From: Anaeramoeba flamelloides
Taxonomy: Eukaryota > Metamonada > Anaeramoebidae
Direction: 5' to 3'
DNA length: 64,000 nucleotides
NCBI GenBank assembly: GCA_027625915.1
Contig: JANTQA010000036.1
Location: 12,995,855 to 13,059,854, forward strand
Part shown: in pieces, positions 11,601-24,949 of the stretch
Layout: the number at the start of each line of letters is the position of its first letter
Numbering within the stretch: the first letter of the stretch is position 1
Position numbers and translations under genes: made by a program
Notes under the pieces: model-generated
Told to the model about the DNA's origin: nothing
Seen by the model: only the letters and a program-made list of their open reading frames with translations
Database searches by the model: none

Positions 11601-12556
11601 TTAATGGAATAATTGTATTGGATTTCATACAAGTGTAAAAATAACTTTCTTTGGGAGATTGTATTTAGTCACTTTATATAATTATGTAACATTAAAAAGG
11701 TTGATCAAGATGATTTTGAATTGATATTTAAAAAGTAATAAAATATTTTTTTGGATGGAATTTCTTTAGTATTCTCGTATTTAAATCGATTAATAAGGAA
11801 TGTATAATAAAGAATATTATCAATAAACAGAAATAATAAAGTTTTGACTCATTACGAGTCTTATTCAAAATAAAAGCCTTAACCATCGAAGATTTTTAAA
11901 TTTTCTAAATAAATCTGAAATTTCATAAATTGTTTTCTTTCCCCACTTCCTTAAATTTGATTAATTCTCTCCTATTCTTTTAAGTTAAACAATTGTTTGG
12001 ATGACGTAAAAAATTACTACATTTATCAGAAACCCTTTTGTTGCTTTTTTTACTTTAGAGTGCTTTTTTCACTTTTTGGTTTTAAATTTGATTTTTACAA
12101 CTTTTCGATGGGTTCTCAATATTATTAAAAGTTAAATTTGTTTTTTATATTGTTTATCTAAATCTATTAATAATTTTTTTACACCTTTTGAGGGTCTGGT
12201 ATGGAGTTGAAAATTCTAAAACGAAAGATAAAAAAAGAAGAAAAAAAAAATGATCATCGAAAATCTATATACTTTATTTTAATTTAATATTTTGTAATAT
12301 TATTTTGTTAAATGTTTGGAGAATATTTATGTTTGTTTCAATAATTAAAGATTCGATAATTATTTATGTAATAATTAAAATAAAATAAAAATGGAAATTT
12401 ATAAAAAAAAAAAAAAAATTTTACTAATTAAATATTTTTTTTAAGTATCCATTTTCAATTTTTGAATAAAGAAATATAGAAAACCAGGAAACTAAAAAAA
12501 AAAAAGTTTCTGATTTTTTAGCTTTTTTTTGTAAAATTTAATATGATTTCTACTTT
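8612..12556. other. long gene-less stretch with possible coding relics near 11250-11950
   Basis: Most of this is A/T-rich noise, including a poly-A tract at about 10446-10471. Between 11250 and 11950, on the minus strand, several short frames have protein-like composition (KKDFLSVIGSSNLKPKYHSK near 11490; GFIKLGSGWRDVFIG near 11320; KKTIYEISDLFRKFKN near 11900). They do not join into a gene I can recognise, and may be relics of an exon-rich gene or element, or chance. Confidence 0.3.
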
Positions 12557-14312
12557 TTAATTTTCTTCTTCATATTCTTCTTCTTCTTCTTCTTCTTCAT
12601 CATCAATATTGATATCAACTTGTTGTTTTTCATCTTCAGATTCAACGGCCCATACTCTGATTTTGTTATCTGTATAACCAACAAAAAGGGTGTTTCCGTC
12701 ATGACTCCAGGCAAGTGAAATTGGCCTTGGTTTGATTCCCTTTTTACCAACCTTAAAGGTGTCGTTTAATTCAGCAAGTAAGTAATCCTTTTGGAGTTGC
12801 CAGATTTTGATTCCATTTCTTGAGGCAGTAGCTAACCAGAATCTATTTGGTGAAAATGAGAGAGCATTGACTTCTTCGCCAACATCGAGAACCTTAAGAC
12901 CTGCTTGCTTTTCAAGATCCCAAAGGATTGCCTTTCCGTCTTTTCCGCCAGATGCGCATAAGGAGCCGTCTGGTGACATTTCAACACAGTTGACTTGTTC
13001 AGTGTGTCCATAGAGATTTTTTTCCAATTTGCATCCATTCAAGTTCCACATTTTGACAGTTTTGTCCCATGACGACGAAACAAAGGTTGTTGATTTTAAG
13101 AGTGGGGAAAATCTGACAGAGCTGACCCAATCGTTATGTGAGCTTTTGTCTTCGATCACATATTTACATTTTCCTAATGTGTTCCAAAGTCGAACTGTTT
13201 TGTCCCTTGAGCTTGATAAGATTTGTCTGTTTTCTGCAGAAAAGGTGACAGAAAGTACATCTCCTGTGTGTCCAATGAATTGTTGTGTGCATTTTCCTGT
13301 TGTTAAATCCCATAGTCTAAGAGTTTTGTCTGTTGGAAATTGTTTTTTGGGTTTATTGAAAATGGCAATTTAAAGAAGGTTAAAATTGAAAAAAGTTGGT
13401 TTAATTTGGATCAAAAATAAAAAAAATAAAAAAAAAAAAAAGGTTTTTTCAATTGGATCACGAAATTTTGGAATTCAAGTTTGTTTTCAATTTTAAAAAA
13501 TTGGAGCTCTCTTTATAGAAAAAAATTTAATCAAAAGAGCAAATATTAAAAAAAAAAAAAAAAAAGCAGGTTTTTTTAAATCTTTTTTTTTAAAAAAAAA
13601 AATCTTTTTCTTCTTTTTTTTTTTTTTAAAAAAAATCTGTTGTTGGTTATTGAAGTTTTTTGATTTTTTTATTTTATAAAAAGTAATTTCTTTTTTTTTT
13701 TGTTATTTGTTCAATTTGTCTTTTTTTTTTTTTTTTGGAATGAGGCATTGTTGGTTTTGTTGATTCAATTTTTTCAAAGATTTATGATCCACAAAGAAAA
13801 AGAAAAAAAAAAAACTATAACTACATGTTGTCTTAACAAGAAAATGTTTGTAAAAAAAAATAAAAAAAAAAACAAAGCTAATTACCCCAAGATCCAGATA
13901 AAGCAAACATTCCATCTGAAGAAATTGTAACATCTTCAACAAAATGGCTGTGACCATGAAGAGATTTGACTGGAAAAGCATAATCTTCTTGATAACCTGA
14001 TACTTGTTCTTCATTAATGTTCCAAACAAGAAGAGTTTTGTCTAATTAAATTGAAAAGATTGATTGAAACATACAGATTATTTGGAATAAGAAATAAAAA
14101 AGAAAAAAAAAAAAGAATAAAATAAAATAAAAAGAAAACATGAAAAGGATTAGGAAAAAGGCAAAGGAATCGAAAAGAAAAGAGAAAAGAAAATTACCCC
14201 TTGAACTTGTAACAAACATATTTGGGTTTTCTGGTGTTGTTGCAATTGATGTTACCCAACCGTTATGACCTTCAAGTACACATTTTAAAACTAAAGAATT
14301 TTCTGAACTCAT
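12557..14312 (-). CDS. RACK1: RACK1, receptor for activated C kinase (WD40 beta-propeller)
   Basis: Seven-blade WD40 scaffold of the small ribosomal subunit, linking signalling to translation. Exons: 14312-14198, 14041-13886, 13329-12557; introns of 156 and 556 bases; both junctions are phase 1, rebuilding GAC codons in the repeated RDKT and WDKT motifs. The product is 347 residues. Family hallmarks are clear: N-terminal [73 protein letters not shown], and [10 protein letters not shown] at the last blade. Unlike typical RACK1 (about 313-319 residues, ending just after the last WD motif), this protein continues for about 30 residues into an acidic tail ([10 protein letters not shown]) encoded by a GAA-type microsatellite at about 12564-12600. 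The identification is near certain; exon 1 start ATG gives the expected N-terminus. Confidence 0.97.
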
Positions 14313-14989
14313 TCTAAAATGGAAATTTTTTTTTTTTTTTTTTTGTTTTTGTTTTTTTTGTTTATTTGAGATCAAGAAAATTTAAATGGAAGAACGGTTG
14401 GTTATTTAAGTATACAATTCAAAAGAAATATAGTATTGATAAAAAAATTAAAAAACAAACTTTTTTTTTTAATCAACAAATAATAAAAAGGAAACAAAAA
14501 AAAATGAAAGACATTTTCTTATTTATTAAGGTTGGAAACAAATTGGAAACTTTTTAGTCTAAAGGAAAGGTGATGAAAAACGAATGTTTTTTATCGTATT
14601 CAGTTCTTACATTTAAATTATTAACAAAATAAATATATTAAGATATATTACTTTTTAACTTTTAAGGAGATCCTTTTACTGTTTTCTCTGATTTCTAATT
14701 TTCTTTGAGTAAATAGAATATCATTAATAAATTTTTGTAAAAGGTTTGTAGATGCTTTAATTGTTATAAAACTGTAATAAAAAATATGAGTGTTATGGGA
14801 TGAAAGTCTAATCTAGATGAATTTTAAAATTGAAGTATATAGATATCGAATTTAAAATATTTTAGTATAAGGCAGTTCATGCTTGTCTCTAGAAATTTGA
14901 GTTGTAAAATATAACTCAAAAGTTGTTTCATATCAATTAAAAATAATCTTATTTATGAGTAAAAAATCTCAAGAAGTTGAGACTAACTG

Positions 14990-15560
14990 TAAAATTAAGG
15001 GACAAATTTAAAGAACAAGGAAATAATCTAAAGAATTCAAAATTGAAAAATATGTTGATTAAATTTGTAGTGAAATGTAGATTAATAGTTATAAAAAATT
15101 TGGTTTCTTGAAATAAATTAATTATTGAAATCTGAGATTATTTATGTTTAATTATTTCGAGAAATTGGAAAAATAAAATAATTAGAACCACCCTTTCATC
15201 AAAAAGGAAAAAAAAAAACTTATCCTTATTTGGGTTTTTATGTTGATGATTCTTGAGTTAATCTTTGAAATTAAAAAATTATAAAAATTCAGAATATCGA
15301 AACTTCTCAATATTGATTATTTTTAATCTGGATATATTTTATTTTGGTTTTATATCTTTTGATTTAGTAAAGTTATTTTAGAAAAAAATTACAAAATAAC
15401 AATTTTTAATTACAATTCTTTAGCAGAAAAAAAAAAAGAGTTTTAATTCAATAATATTATTAATAGATTTTTAAAGCAATTGGAAATGAGTATAATAATA
15501 TATTTTGCTTCCAATTATAACACACTTTAATTATATATAAAATTTGGCTAAAAAATACCC
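14990..15560. repeat. dispersed repeat R9, copy 2
   Basis: Shares TGTAGATTA, TTGATGATTCTTGAGTTAATC and the 15455-15540 block with 6380-6910 in the same order. On the minus strand it encodes IIKVCYNWKQNILL, comparable with LIKVGCNSRQNYF at 29930-29990. It is degraded, non-coding as it stands, and of unknown type. Confidence 0.35.
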
Positions 15561-15582
15561 CCCCCCCACACACACACACACA
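15558..15582. repeat. C10 followed by (AC)n microsatellite
   Basis: A run of ten C directly followed by about eight CA units in otherwise 80% A/T DNA. Similar isolated C-tracts occur near 18097, 32958 and 51013. Confidence 0.8.
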
Positions 15583-15639
15583 AGACCAGAAAACTTGTAT
15601 TCTAAATAAAATGCTTGTTTTTTTTACTTTTTGTTTCCA

Positions 15640-15960
15640 ATCCAATATCCAATATTGGTCCTCAGGGCGATACCTAAGATCAAATTAATTTTGAAAATAT
15701 AAATTCCTTGATAGTTTGAAACTATTTTAAATTATAATTTGAAATTTGCTCAAAATATAACATAATTTTCTCAATTTTTATGATATTTTTTAATTTTTTA
15801 GAAAAAATTTAATCAAAAATTATTTTTATTTTTTGCTAAAATTTTAACTATTTGATCTCAAATTTTGTAGAATTTCCTTTTGAATCCTAAAAAGTTAAGG
15901 AACCGATACAATTTGAAACTTGATTTTGTATTACCTTTCTTTGATTATTTATTATGTAGA
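15640..15960. repeat. single arm copy of repeat F8
   Basis: Landmarks CAATATCCAAT, ATACCTAA, ATCAAATTAATTTTGAAA, ATAATTTTCTCAATTTTT and a late TTTCTTTGATT are collinear with the left arm of the large palindrome at 49190-49510. Here only one arm is present. Confidence 0.45.
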
Positions 15961-17124
15961 TTCTCTTAAAATACGTAATAAAGCTTTTAATTTGCAAAAA
16001 ATGTTTACCAGATCAACACAGAGTTTTTTCGATAAGAGTAAATGAGAAAGAATTTCAATTAAATCTACAAGTATTTTAAATTTTTGAAATTATTATCCAA
16101 TTTGATTTTAATTAACACTGAATAAAAACCAAACAGGAAATTCAAAATATTAAAATCAAAGGTTAAATATTTAGATATTTTTTTTAAAAATTTTTTAATT
16201 TAATTCTACAATCTAAAACAATAAAAGGAACTCATTAAAATTATTAATAATTAATTCACAAAAATATATGAACAAATTAGTTAAATTGTAGATTAATTCA
16301 AAATTTATGAAATTAGGATTATAAGATGAAATTGATTTTCTCATTTTAAAATTCTTTAAAAAAAAAGTAGAGTATTAAATATTTTTCTAATAAGTTAATC
16401 AACATATTTATTAAAAATATTTAATTACAAAATAAGAAAAATATTATTATTTATATTCTTGCATTAATATCTGTATTACTTAAATATGTTAAAATAAACA
16501 TCATAGAGAAGTTATTCTCAATAAATCAAAATTTAAATTCAAAAATATAATTATTTCAATAAAAAATAACTATTTAAATTTCAAAAATTAACCTAATAAT
16601 TTGTATCTATCATATCTAGAAAAATTATTAAAATTAATCGGAATTCAGAAAATTATAAACTTATTTAAAAAAGAAATTTATAATTTTAATTAAGTTGAAT
16701 TGCTGAGTTTCACCAGTGAGAAGATTTCCTTATATTTTCAAAAATTTACAAGAAGGGAAAAAAATATTTGATTTTATATGAGAAATTCTGGATACTGGAA
16801 ACTTTGGTATTTATTGTACTTTTAGAAATTATAAAGAAAATTTGAGTTTTTTTTCTTTTTATATCAAAGATTAAAAAATTCTAGGCACTCTAATACATTC
16901 AACGTCTCTCGATAAACAATGGTAGCATCCAACATGAATAATTCAAATAAGAAAAAATCACAAATATTTATCAATCAGAAATATCTAATTTACCGATCAA
17001 GTACAATAATTCTAAAATTCAATTCATTTATTAGTCATATATGAAATAGAATTATGATATAATAATAATATTCATCCAAATTTTGTCATTTATTAATTAA
17101 AATTTGAACTTCAAAAGTAGTGTC

Positions 17125-17490
17125 AATATGAATGTTGTATAAAATAGAGTTTTTTCAATTTTCAAGCTAAATAAAAAGTTCAATACATTTATCCAAATTG
17201 TAGTAATAGTAAATATACATTCCAATTATCTTTATAGAATAATAATAATTTTTATTCAAAAAATCTTTTGATAAAAACCAACATTTCTATTTTAAAAAAA
17301 AATTTTTTTATTAACCAAGGTATTGGTATTCAACAAAAGATGTTATATTGAAAAACACTCTGAACCCAAAAATTAAAATGGATGTTTCATTTACTATTAC
17401 TGAAATTTGAATAAACGCATGGAACTCTTTATTTATCTTTAAAATTGAAAAAACTCTATTTTTTATAACATTCCATTTACACCTGTGAAG
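17125..17490. mobile_element. F5 inverted-repeat element, copy 2
   Basis: The left arm AAAATAGAGTTTTTTCAATT...AAAAAGTTCAATA...GTAATAGTAAAT is mirrored by the right arm at about 17395-17480, whose reverse complement reads AAAAATAGAGTTTTTTCAAT...AAAGAGTTCCATG. The arms match each other better than they match copy 1, as expected for an element that moved as a unit. Non-coding. Confidence 0.6.
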
Positions 17491-19040
17491 AAATTAAAGA
17501 AAATATTTATGTTTTTATGGGTGAATATTGACTGATAAAAATGATTGATTACAATTTCTACCAAAATTAAAAGAATTAAACCTAACTTAGATAATTTTTA
17601 TACTGAAATAATTTTTTACAATTATTTTCTTTGATTATTAATCATGAAATATCTGATTATCAATATATTATTTTCTGGGAGAAAATTAAATTTAAGGGGT
17701 TCTAGAGTACAATTCACACTGAGAAAAATAATAAAAGAAGAAATAACTATATTTTTGGTAACTAATTTGTTTTTGGAATGTGGATATTAATTTATTTTAA
17801 TGATAAGAATATATACATTTCTTTGAAATAAAGTAAAAAAAAAAATAAAAAAAATACAATAAATAGATAATTTTATTTATATTTAATCATTTTTATTATA
17901 TATTATTTTTTCTTGTAAAAAAAACAATAAACATACTTTTTAAGCTCATGAGAAAAAAAAAAAATAAAGATGAATATTCAATTTGATGAAAAATAATAGT
18001 AGTAGGTTATTTATCCTTAGAAATATTGGCAGATTGCTTGAAACCCTAATTAACTTGAAAATGGTAAAAATATACCCTTTAATTCTTCAAATTACCCCCC
18101 CCTGAATACGAACAGATAAAGTATAAATCCTCAAAGACTAGTTTTTAAGAAAAAGAATGGGTTTCCAATTTTTTTTTGAATAGATTTGCTTTTTTTTTTT
18201 TTATTTTTTATTGCAAGTTTCCCAAATCTTATTTTTACGAAAAACCAGTTCAAGATACGTACTCAACTGAAAAGTCCAAGTGTTAATCAATTTGTATGGA
18301 AAGGTAGATTCCGTTCACTTTAGTGGGTATAAAATCACTTAAGTTGTATTCCGTTAGCTTTATTTAAATAAATCCAGTTCAATTGATTTAAGATCTGATC
18401 AGATCAAGTCTGGCTTATTTAATCATGATCTTATTTCGAATTCTAATAATGATTTTTTATTCCTTTTAACCCCCCCAAATACAAAATTACAAAAACCTTT
18501 TAAAAAACAAAAGAGCAGGAACTCAAAAAACTTTGAATCTAAAAGTGGTAGGCCGAAGTAACAGAAGGAATTCAAACAACTCAAAAGAGAATTTGGAAAA
18601 AGTAAAAAAGCCTCAAAAATAAAAATATAAAAATTGTTATGAAAAACATATTTTAGAATTTAAATATAAATGAATTAACTCATTATAATAATTTAATTAT
18701 TTTATTTAAAACTTTTACAATTTTTTTTTAAGAATTGAAATTAAAAAAAACATAAATCTTTTAATTAATTTTCTTTTTTAAATTTACAACATTAAATAAA
18801 TTAAAAGATATATCTTGTTTCTTTCAGAATTATTTTCATATAAATTTTCAAAATATAAGCTTTACAACTCAAACAAAAACAAAAAAAAAAACATTAGAAA
18901 TTTATGCAAAAAAATTTCTTTTTTTAAAATTCAGAATAATTAATTCAAACAAATAAACATTTTTTGTTCTTATACAACAAAATTCATTTTTATTTTTATT
19001 TAATAATAAATTCAAAAAATAAAAACATATACATTCCCTT

Positions 19041-21284
19041 TTAAAGATTATTATCGAGTGTTGGAATTTCTAAATACACTATTTGATATTAATATTAATA
19101 TAAATAAAATAATAATAAAGGTAAACAAAACAAAAGAAAAAAAAACAAATAAAAAGCAATTAATCAAAAAACAGCAAAATAAAAAAAAAAAAAGAAAAAA
19201 AAAAAAAAAAATTACATTGGTAAATTGAACATAAATCATGCAAATTAAATTCTTCGTCTAATAATAAAAATTCGAAAAGAAATTTAACAATTTCAAAATT
19301 TTCGTGACTTTTTTTGGAAAAATTCATAATGTGGTGTTTTTTTGCTTCATTTAGTAATTCAAATGCCTTTTCATAAATGAGTTTTAGAGGATCTATTACT
19401 TTTGTTTCTGTAAATTTTAAACTGCTCATTAATTTAATAACGCCACTTTTATTTTTAGCATTTTCATAACAGGTGTTAAATAATCTTTTCAGGGCAGCCA
19501 TTTGCTCAATGACAACACGCTTTTTATTGTCTTCCAAATCGTTATTTAAAACAAAGTTATCTGCCTTTTCCATCAAGACAATTAAAAATTTTGATATTTT
19601 AATATATAGAACTAACCCTAAGGATTGATCGTCTTCTGAAAGTTTGTCTGCTAAGTGCTTCACTGCTTTTACCCTTGATCGCATTTGGTATAATTGATAA
19701 GTGAAATCATTAGGTTTAAAGTTACGAAGAGACTTAACAAATTTTATACACTCTTGGTTGGATTGATTTACTTTTAATATGTGTGTTTCATCTTCATCAT
19801 TTTTTCCTTCCTCGTCATCATTATCATAACTGTCGTCATCAGATTCCGAATACGATGATGAGGATCCTGATCCTGATCCTGATCCTGATCCTGATCCATA
19901 TTCATCTTGGTTTTCATGAAAAATATTTTCTGATGGAAAAATACCGATTTGTGGATTATTTTCGTTTTCAATTTTCCCGAATTCAAGTGGATCTAAACGT
20001 TTAAAATTATTTGAGTTATTTGGACTTAATTTAAAGGGTATTGTTTTTTGTTTATGAGATTTTTTCTTTTTTCTTTTCTTTTTTTTCTTTTCTCTTTTGG
20101 TGACTAATTGATTTTCTTTTTCTTTTTTTTCTTCCCCTTCTTGTTTTTTTTCTTTTTCTTTTTCCTTTTCCTTTTCCCGCCCCTGTTCTTTTTCTTGCCC
20201 CCGTTCATGCCCTTGTAACTGATCACCGCTCCTCTCTTTTATTTTGTTGGTATTCTGATTCATATTTTGATCTTCAAATAAAAATTCATGAGTAATAAAA
20301 TTGTCAAACGAAATCCTCTCTTTTGGATTAATTTTAAGCATTGAATTAACATAATCTATCGCCTCCTTTGAGATTTTGATATTTTCGGGGAATTCAATGG
20401 GTTTCCCCTTGAGACGAAGTTCAAAAAATTGCTGCTTCAAATCATTTAAATCAAATGCAACAAATGGCGCGCTCCCCGTTAGCATCTGATATAAAACTGC
20501 ACCGGCAGACCACAAATCAACCTTGGAGGAATACTCTTTCCCTTCAAGAATTTCGGGTGCCATATATAGGGGTGTACCACATTTTGTATATTTTAGATCA
20601 ACTTCAACATTTGGCAATTCACGAGCTAAACCGAAATCTGCTAATTTGACAATCAAATCATCTTCAAAATTATTTTCTTCTTCATTTCCAGTTTGCTCTT
20701 GTTTTTTTTTTTGTTTTGTTATTTGTTTTTTTCTTCTTGGAAGGCATAATAGAATGTTTTGTGGTTTAATATCACGATGAATAACCAATTTTTCGTGCAT
20801 ATATTTTAGGGCAGAAACTATGGTAATTAATTTATTTAATATGAATAATATGAAATGAATGAAAGTATTTGTTATTATTATTATTATTATTGCTATTATT
20901 GTTGTTATTATTATTATTAATCATAGTCTTAACAATAAATTATCTCCAAAAGATTTTAAAAACAAAGTTTTTGAAGAAGAGATTTGTTGTAAAATGGTAG
21001 TGTTTTCGAATTATTTGTGATTTTATTTAAAGTGAATTTAAAATATTTTGATTCCATCTTTTAATAGGTTGTTTATTCAAGTAATTTTAAAACAATTTTT
21101 CTTTTTTATAATGGACGATCTAATGAATTAAGGAAAATCATTGTTGAAGTGATCTAACGTTATTTGAATTATAAATGAAAAAAGATTACATATCAGGATC
21201 TTATTAACTGAATTTAGGAAAAGGATATATGTATTTTGAATTTCTTTCCTAAGGGTTTAATAACTCTCTCATCTTCTTCTCTCT

Positions 21285-21315
<31 letters not shown>

Positions 21316-24300
21316 AGCCAAATTTCAAAAATACGGGCAAACTTTTTTATTATTATTTTTTTCTTTTTTCATTTATCTTTTAAAAAAACAATGATAACAC
21401 AATATTTTTATTTATTAATCTGTATTGATTATTGTCTCTAAAAATGTTTGTAAAAAACCTTATTATTCAAAAAAAAACAATTAAACAATTTTTTTTCTGA
21501 TGAAAAATCTGCCCCTATTTTTGAAATTTGGCTTATATAGATATATATATATATCCTCAAAGTTAATATATTCCTTATTTTTAGAAAGATTAAATTCAAC
21601 TTCATAAACAAACAAATCTTTTATCCAAATTTAGAAAAATAAATTATCCTTTTAAAAAGAATTCATTTTTTACAATTAATTTTCATTAAAAAAGATTTTA
21701 ATCTTTTTGTTGAATTTTTGAATCAAAAAAGAAAAAGAAAAAGAAAACTTTTTATTTTTATGAAATCTCACTTTTTGAAATTTTTTTATAGTTTTTATGG
21801 ACAAATAACATGTGAAATCATATACTTTATTTACAAATACAAAATAAATCAAATATTTAGATTCAGAAAAAAAATTTACATAAGAATTGCAGTGAAAAAC
21901 TTTATGGATAGGTTCAATAAAGAAAAAAATTATTGCAAAAACTGGAAATTTAGAATAGATTTAGCAAAATGTTTATGATGTAGATATCATACAAATTAAT
22001 AGTATAAGCAATACCAAAATTTATTAAAGAGTTCCTAACCGGGAGTTTATAAAACAATATTATGATAGTAATTAGGCGGGTGTTTATCAGGGAAAGGCTT
22101 TATTATCCACAATTTTTGCATAAATAATCCATTTTAAACTGCAAAAAATAAAACCCCACACCTTACATATTCAAATTTACACATCAATGTAAACTTACCG
22201 AAAAGTTAATCATAAACATCAAAGGAGTATCAGTGCAAAAAATAGACAACTGGAGGTAAATGTTTATTCAATTATCACCAAATGTGAACTAATGGTAAAT
22301 GACAATAAAACAGAAAAATCAACAAAATGAAAAAAAAAATAAAATAAAAAGAATATGACTCAATCAAGAACAAACATATCAAAAAAAAATCTGGAAAAGG
22401 ATATTGACTTTTTTTCAGGATATGTTTATATAGATTTGTACAAACGAAGGATTGTTAAATTCACTCTGGATCCAACTTTTTGAATCAGTTATTCTATCCC
22501 GGGTATTATATGGATTTGACATTTTAAATCTTACCCAACCAGATATCAATCCAATATATACTTGGATTAATAAAAAAATTGAAAAAAAATAATCAAAGTT
22601 CAAATAGGCACACCAACAGATATACCCAAATGGAAAAATAGAACTGATCCAACCCTACAAATGATTGGAAGATGGAAAGCGTATTTCATCAAAAAAACTA
22701 AAATCAAAAGACAGTTAAACAATCTAGCTGAAGATTTAAATTTTGGATGAAATAGAAAATATGGAATAAGACAAGAACAGGGAAAAACTAAATGAGACTG
22801 ATATTAAGTCAATACAAGACAAAGTAGAATCTTCACAGGGAGAAGAAAACTGGAAATGGAAAAAATATTTTAAAATAATCCAATTTCCTGAAAATTTTTG
22901 GGGAAAAAACCTTATCTAAACTTTAAATTATCAACAACCGTATTCAAACTAAAGTCCTTTTCAAATGGTTGGAATAGATACATATCGACGAAAAAAAGGA
23001 ATAAAATCCAAAATATGATACATACTGTCAAAAAAAAAAAATTAATGATGCTGATCACTTCATAAGTGACTGTAAAAGATATATCAAAAAACTAAAAACA
23101 ATGGAAAAAAGAGCTCAAAAAAGCCAAAGATTTTGATTTTATGATTATCGTTAATAAAGAAGATACTAATGAATTGTTGAAGAAAATGAACATAAAAGAA
23201 ATTTATAGCATTACTATAGAATATTTCCTGGCATATATGTACTCAACATATGATATAAAGAAAGAAGTATCTCAAATCCAGATGATTCGGGATCGTAATG
23301 CCACACGAATCCATTTAAACCAGAAAATTTCAGGTCTCTCAAAAACATTTTTCTTAATAACTTTAATTATTTTTTTTATCTCTTTTTTGAATTACGATTT
23401 TTTTGTTATTTTTTTGTTTTTTTTTCTCAACAAACCTTTATTTCATCCTTATTTTAGAAAACAAAATTCAAGTTTAAAATGCTTTTAATGGCTGTTTTTT
23501 TTCCACACTTTGAATTATTTGTTATGAATTTAATCGCTTCAAAATTCTCTCTATAACAGATTAAGTGTTTCTTAACAAAAAAATCCTAAACAATAGACAT
23601 TAAAATCAAATATTTAATCATTGGAGATCAGAAAAAATTGATCTTTTTTTTTTTTATTTTTCAATAATTTCTTGTTTTTCTTGAAATTTAAAAGAACAAG
23701 TAATATTTTTTTGTCATAATCAGTGTATAAATAACGAACTTTTCCAATTAAAATAAGATATTTGATAATAATCTATTATTTTTTTTTTCATTTTAATTAT
23801 CAATTTGTATATATATTTTTTTTAGATCTCCAAGTGCAATAAGTTTATTTTTTTTTTATTATGAGGTATTTAAAAAAAAATACCGGAAATGAAAATAAGT
23901 CCTGAAATTATTATTAATTGTTAATATTAGGTAAATTGTTGTATATTAGGAAAATTAAAAATCAAATCCTTTTTATAACCAAACAAATTTTTTATGAACT
24001 TATTAATAAATTCATATAAAGTCGATGTAGTAGAGTATCTATAGAAAACCCATTTAATTGTTTGATAACCGAAGTAGATTAATTTATTTCGAATAAAAAT
24101 ATAATTTTATTGAGGTTTGCTATGAATTTGGACAATGATAATTTTTTATTCTTGTTTTTGATTGGTTGAATATTGTTTTTAACAAGTGTAATTTAATTAA
24201 TCAACATTTTAGAAAGTATAAAGTTATAATTTCCAGAGTTTGATTCTCAAATAAAAAAAAATATTAATAAAGGTCAAAAACAATTTTTCTAATATTAATA

Positions 24301-24917
24301 ATTAAAAATCGTGTCTGACATTATTTTCTTGTTAGGGATTTTTTTTTCAATACTATAATTATTACTTGGAAATAGTTTTATTAGTTTGATCTTTAAAAAT
24401 TTGAGTAATAAAAGTAAAATTGAATAAATACATTTAATCTTTGTACAATTACATATCCAATGGAAATAATTAAGTTTATGTTATCAATTGTTATTTAAAA
24501 ATAATTAAATTCAAAAGTATTTCTGTAGGTTTTTTGAAGTTGAATTTTACAGGTTTTTAAAAAGTATTACTGTTATTTGAAGAATAAATTGGGGAAATTT
24601 TCCACTTCCTTTTCCTTCTTTTTCATTTACGGATAAAGTTTTCAAGAAGTAGACGGTAATTTGTGTTTCTTTGTTTGACAAATCTTTGGCTGGTTATATT
24701 ATGTGAATTACAGGCGAAATAAAATTCCTAAATAAAAGGAATCTCTTTGAATAGAAAAAAAAAGATAATCAGCCGAAATTTTATCCCACGTAATTTTCAA
24801 ATACTGGTGTAGCTACATTATTAATTAATTGTGTTTATTTGAATTATTTCAATCATGGGTGACTTGAAAAGGAGAGAATAAGCGGAATTGAATTAATTCT
24901 GATTAATTTCATTTTAG

Positions 24918-24949
<32 letters not shown>

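Larger units (their letters stand above)
14313..19040. other. gene-less, repeat-rich stretch between RACK1 and ATG1
   Basis: No gene is supported. It holds an R9 repeat copy (about 14990-15560), an F8 arm copy (15640-15960), an F5 element (17125-17490) and, at 18190-18640, slightly richer sequence with two short open frames (KSPSVNQFVWKGRF; VVGRSNRRNSNNSKENLEK) that I cannot assign. The rest is A/T-rich filler. Confidence 0.45.

Noticed and set aside
13029-13373. 114-codon plus-strand frame over RACK1
   Set aside because: Antisense of RACK1 exon 3; RACK1 is unmistakable on the other strand.
19783-20004. His/Ile-rich frame over the GATCCT repeat
   Set aside because: Shadow of the Ser-Gly repeat and acidic linker of the ATG1-like kinase.
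21288-21315. TA tract as a replication origin
   Set aside because: TA microsatellites occur at several sites and here serve as insertion targets; nothing supports origin function.
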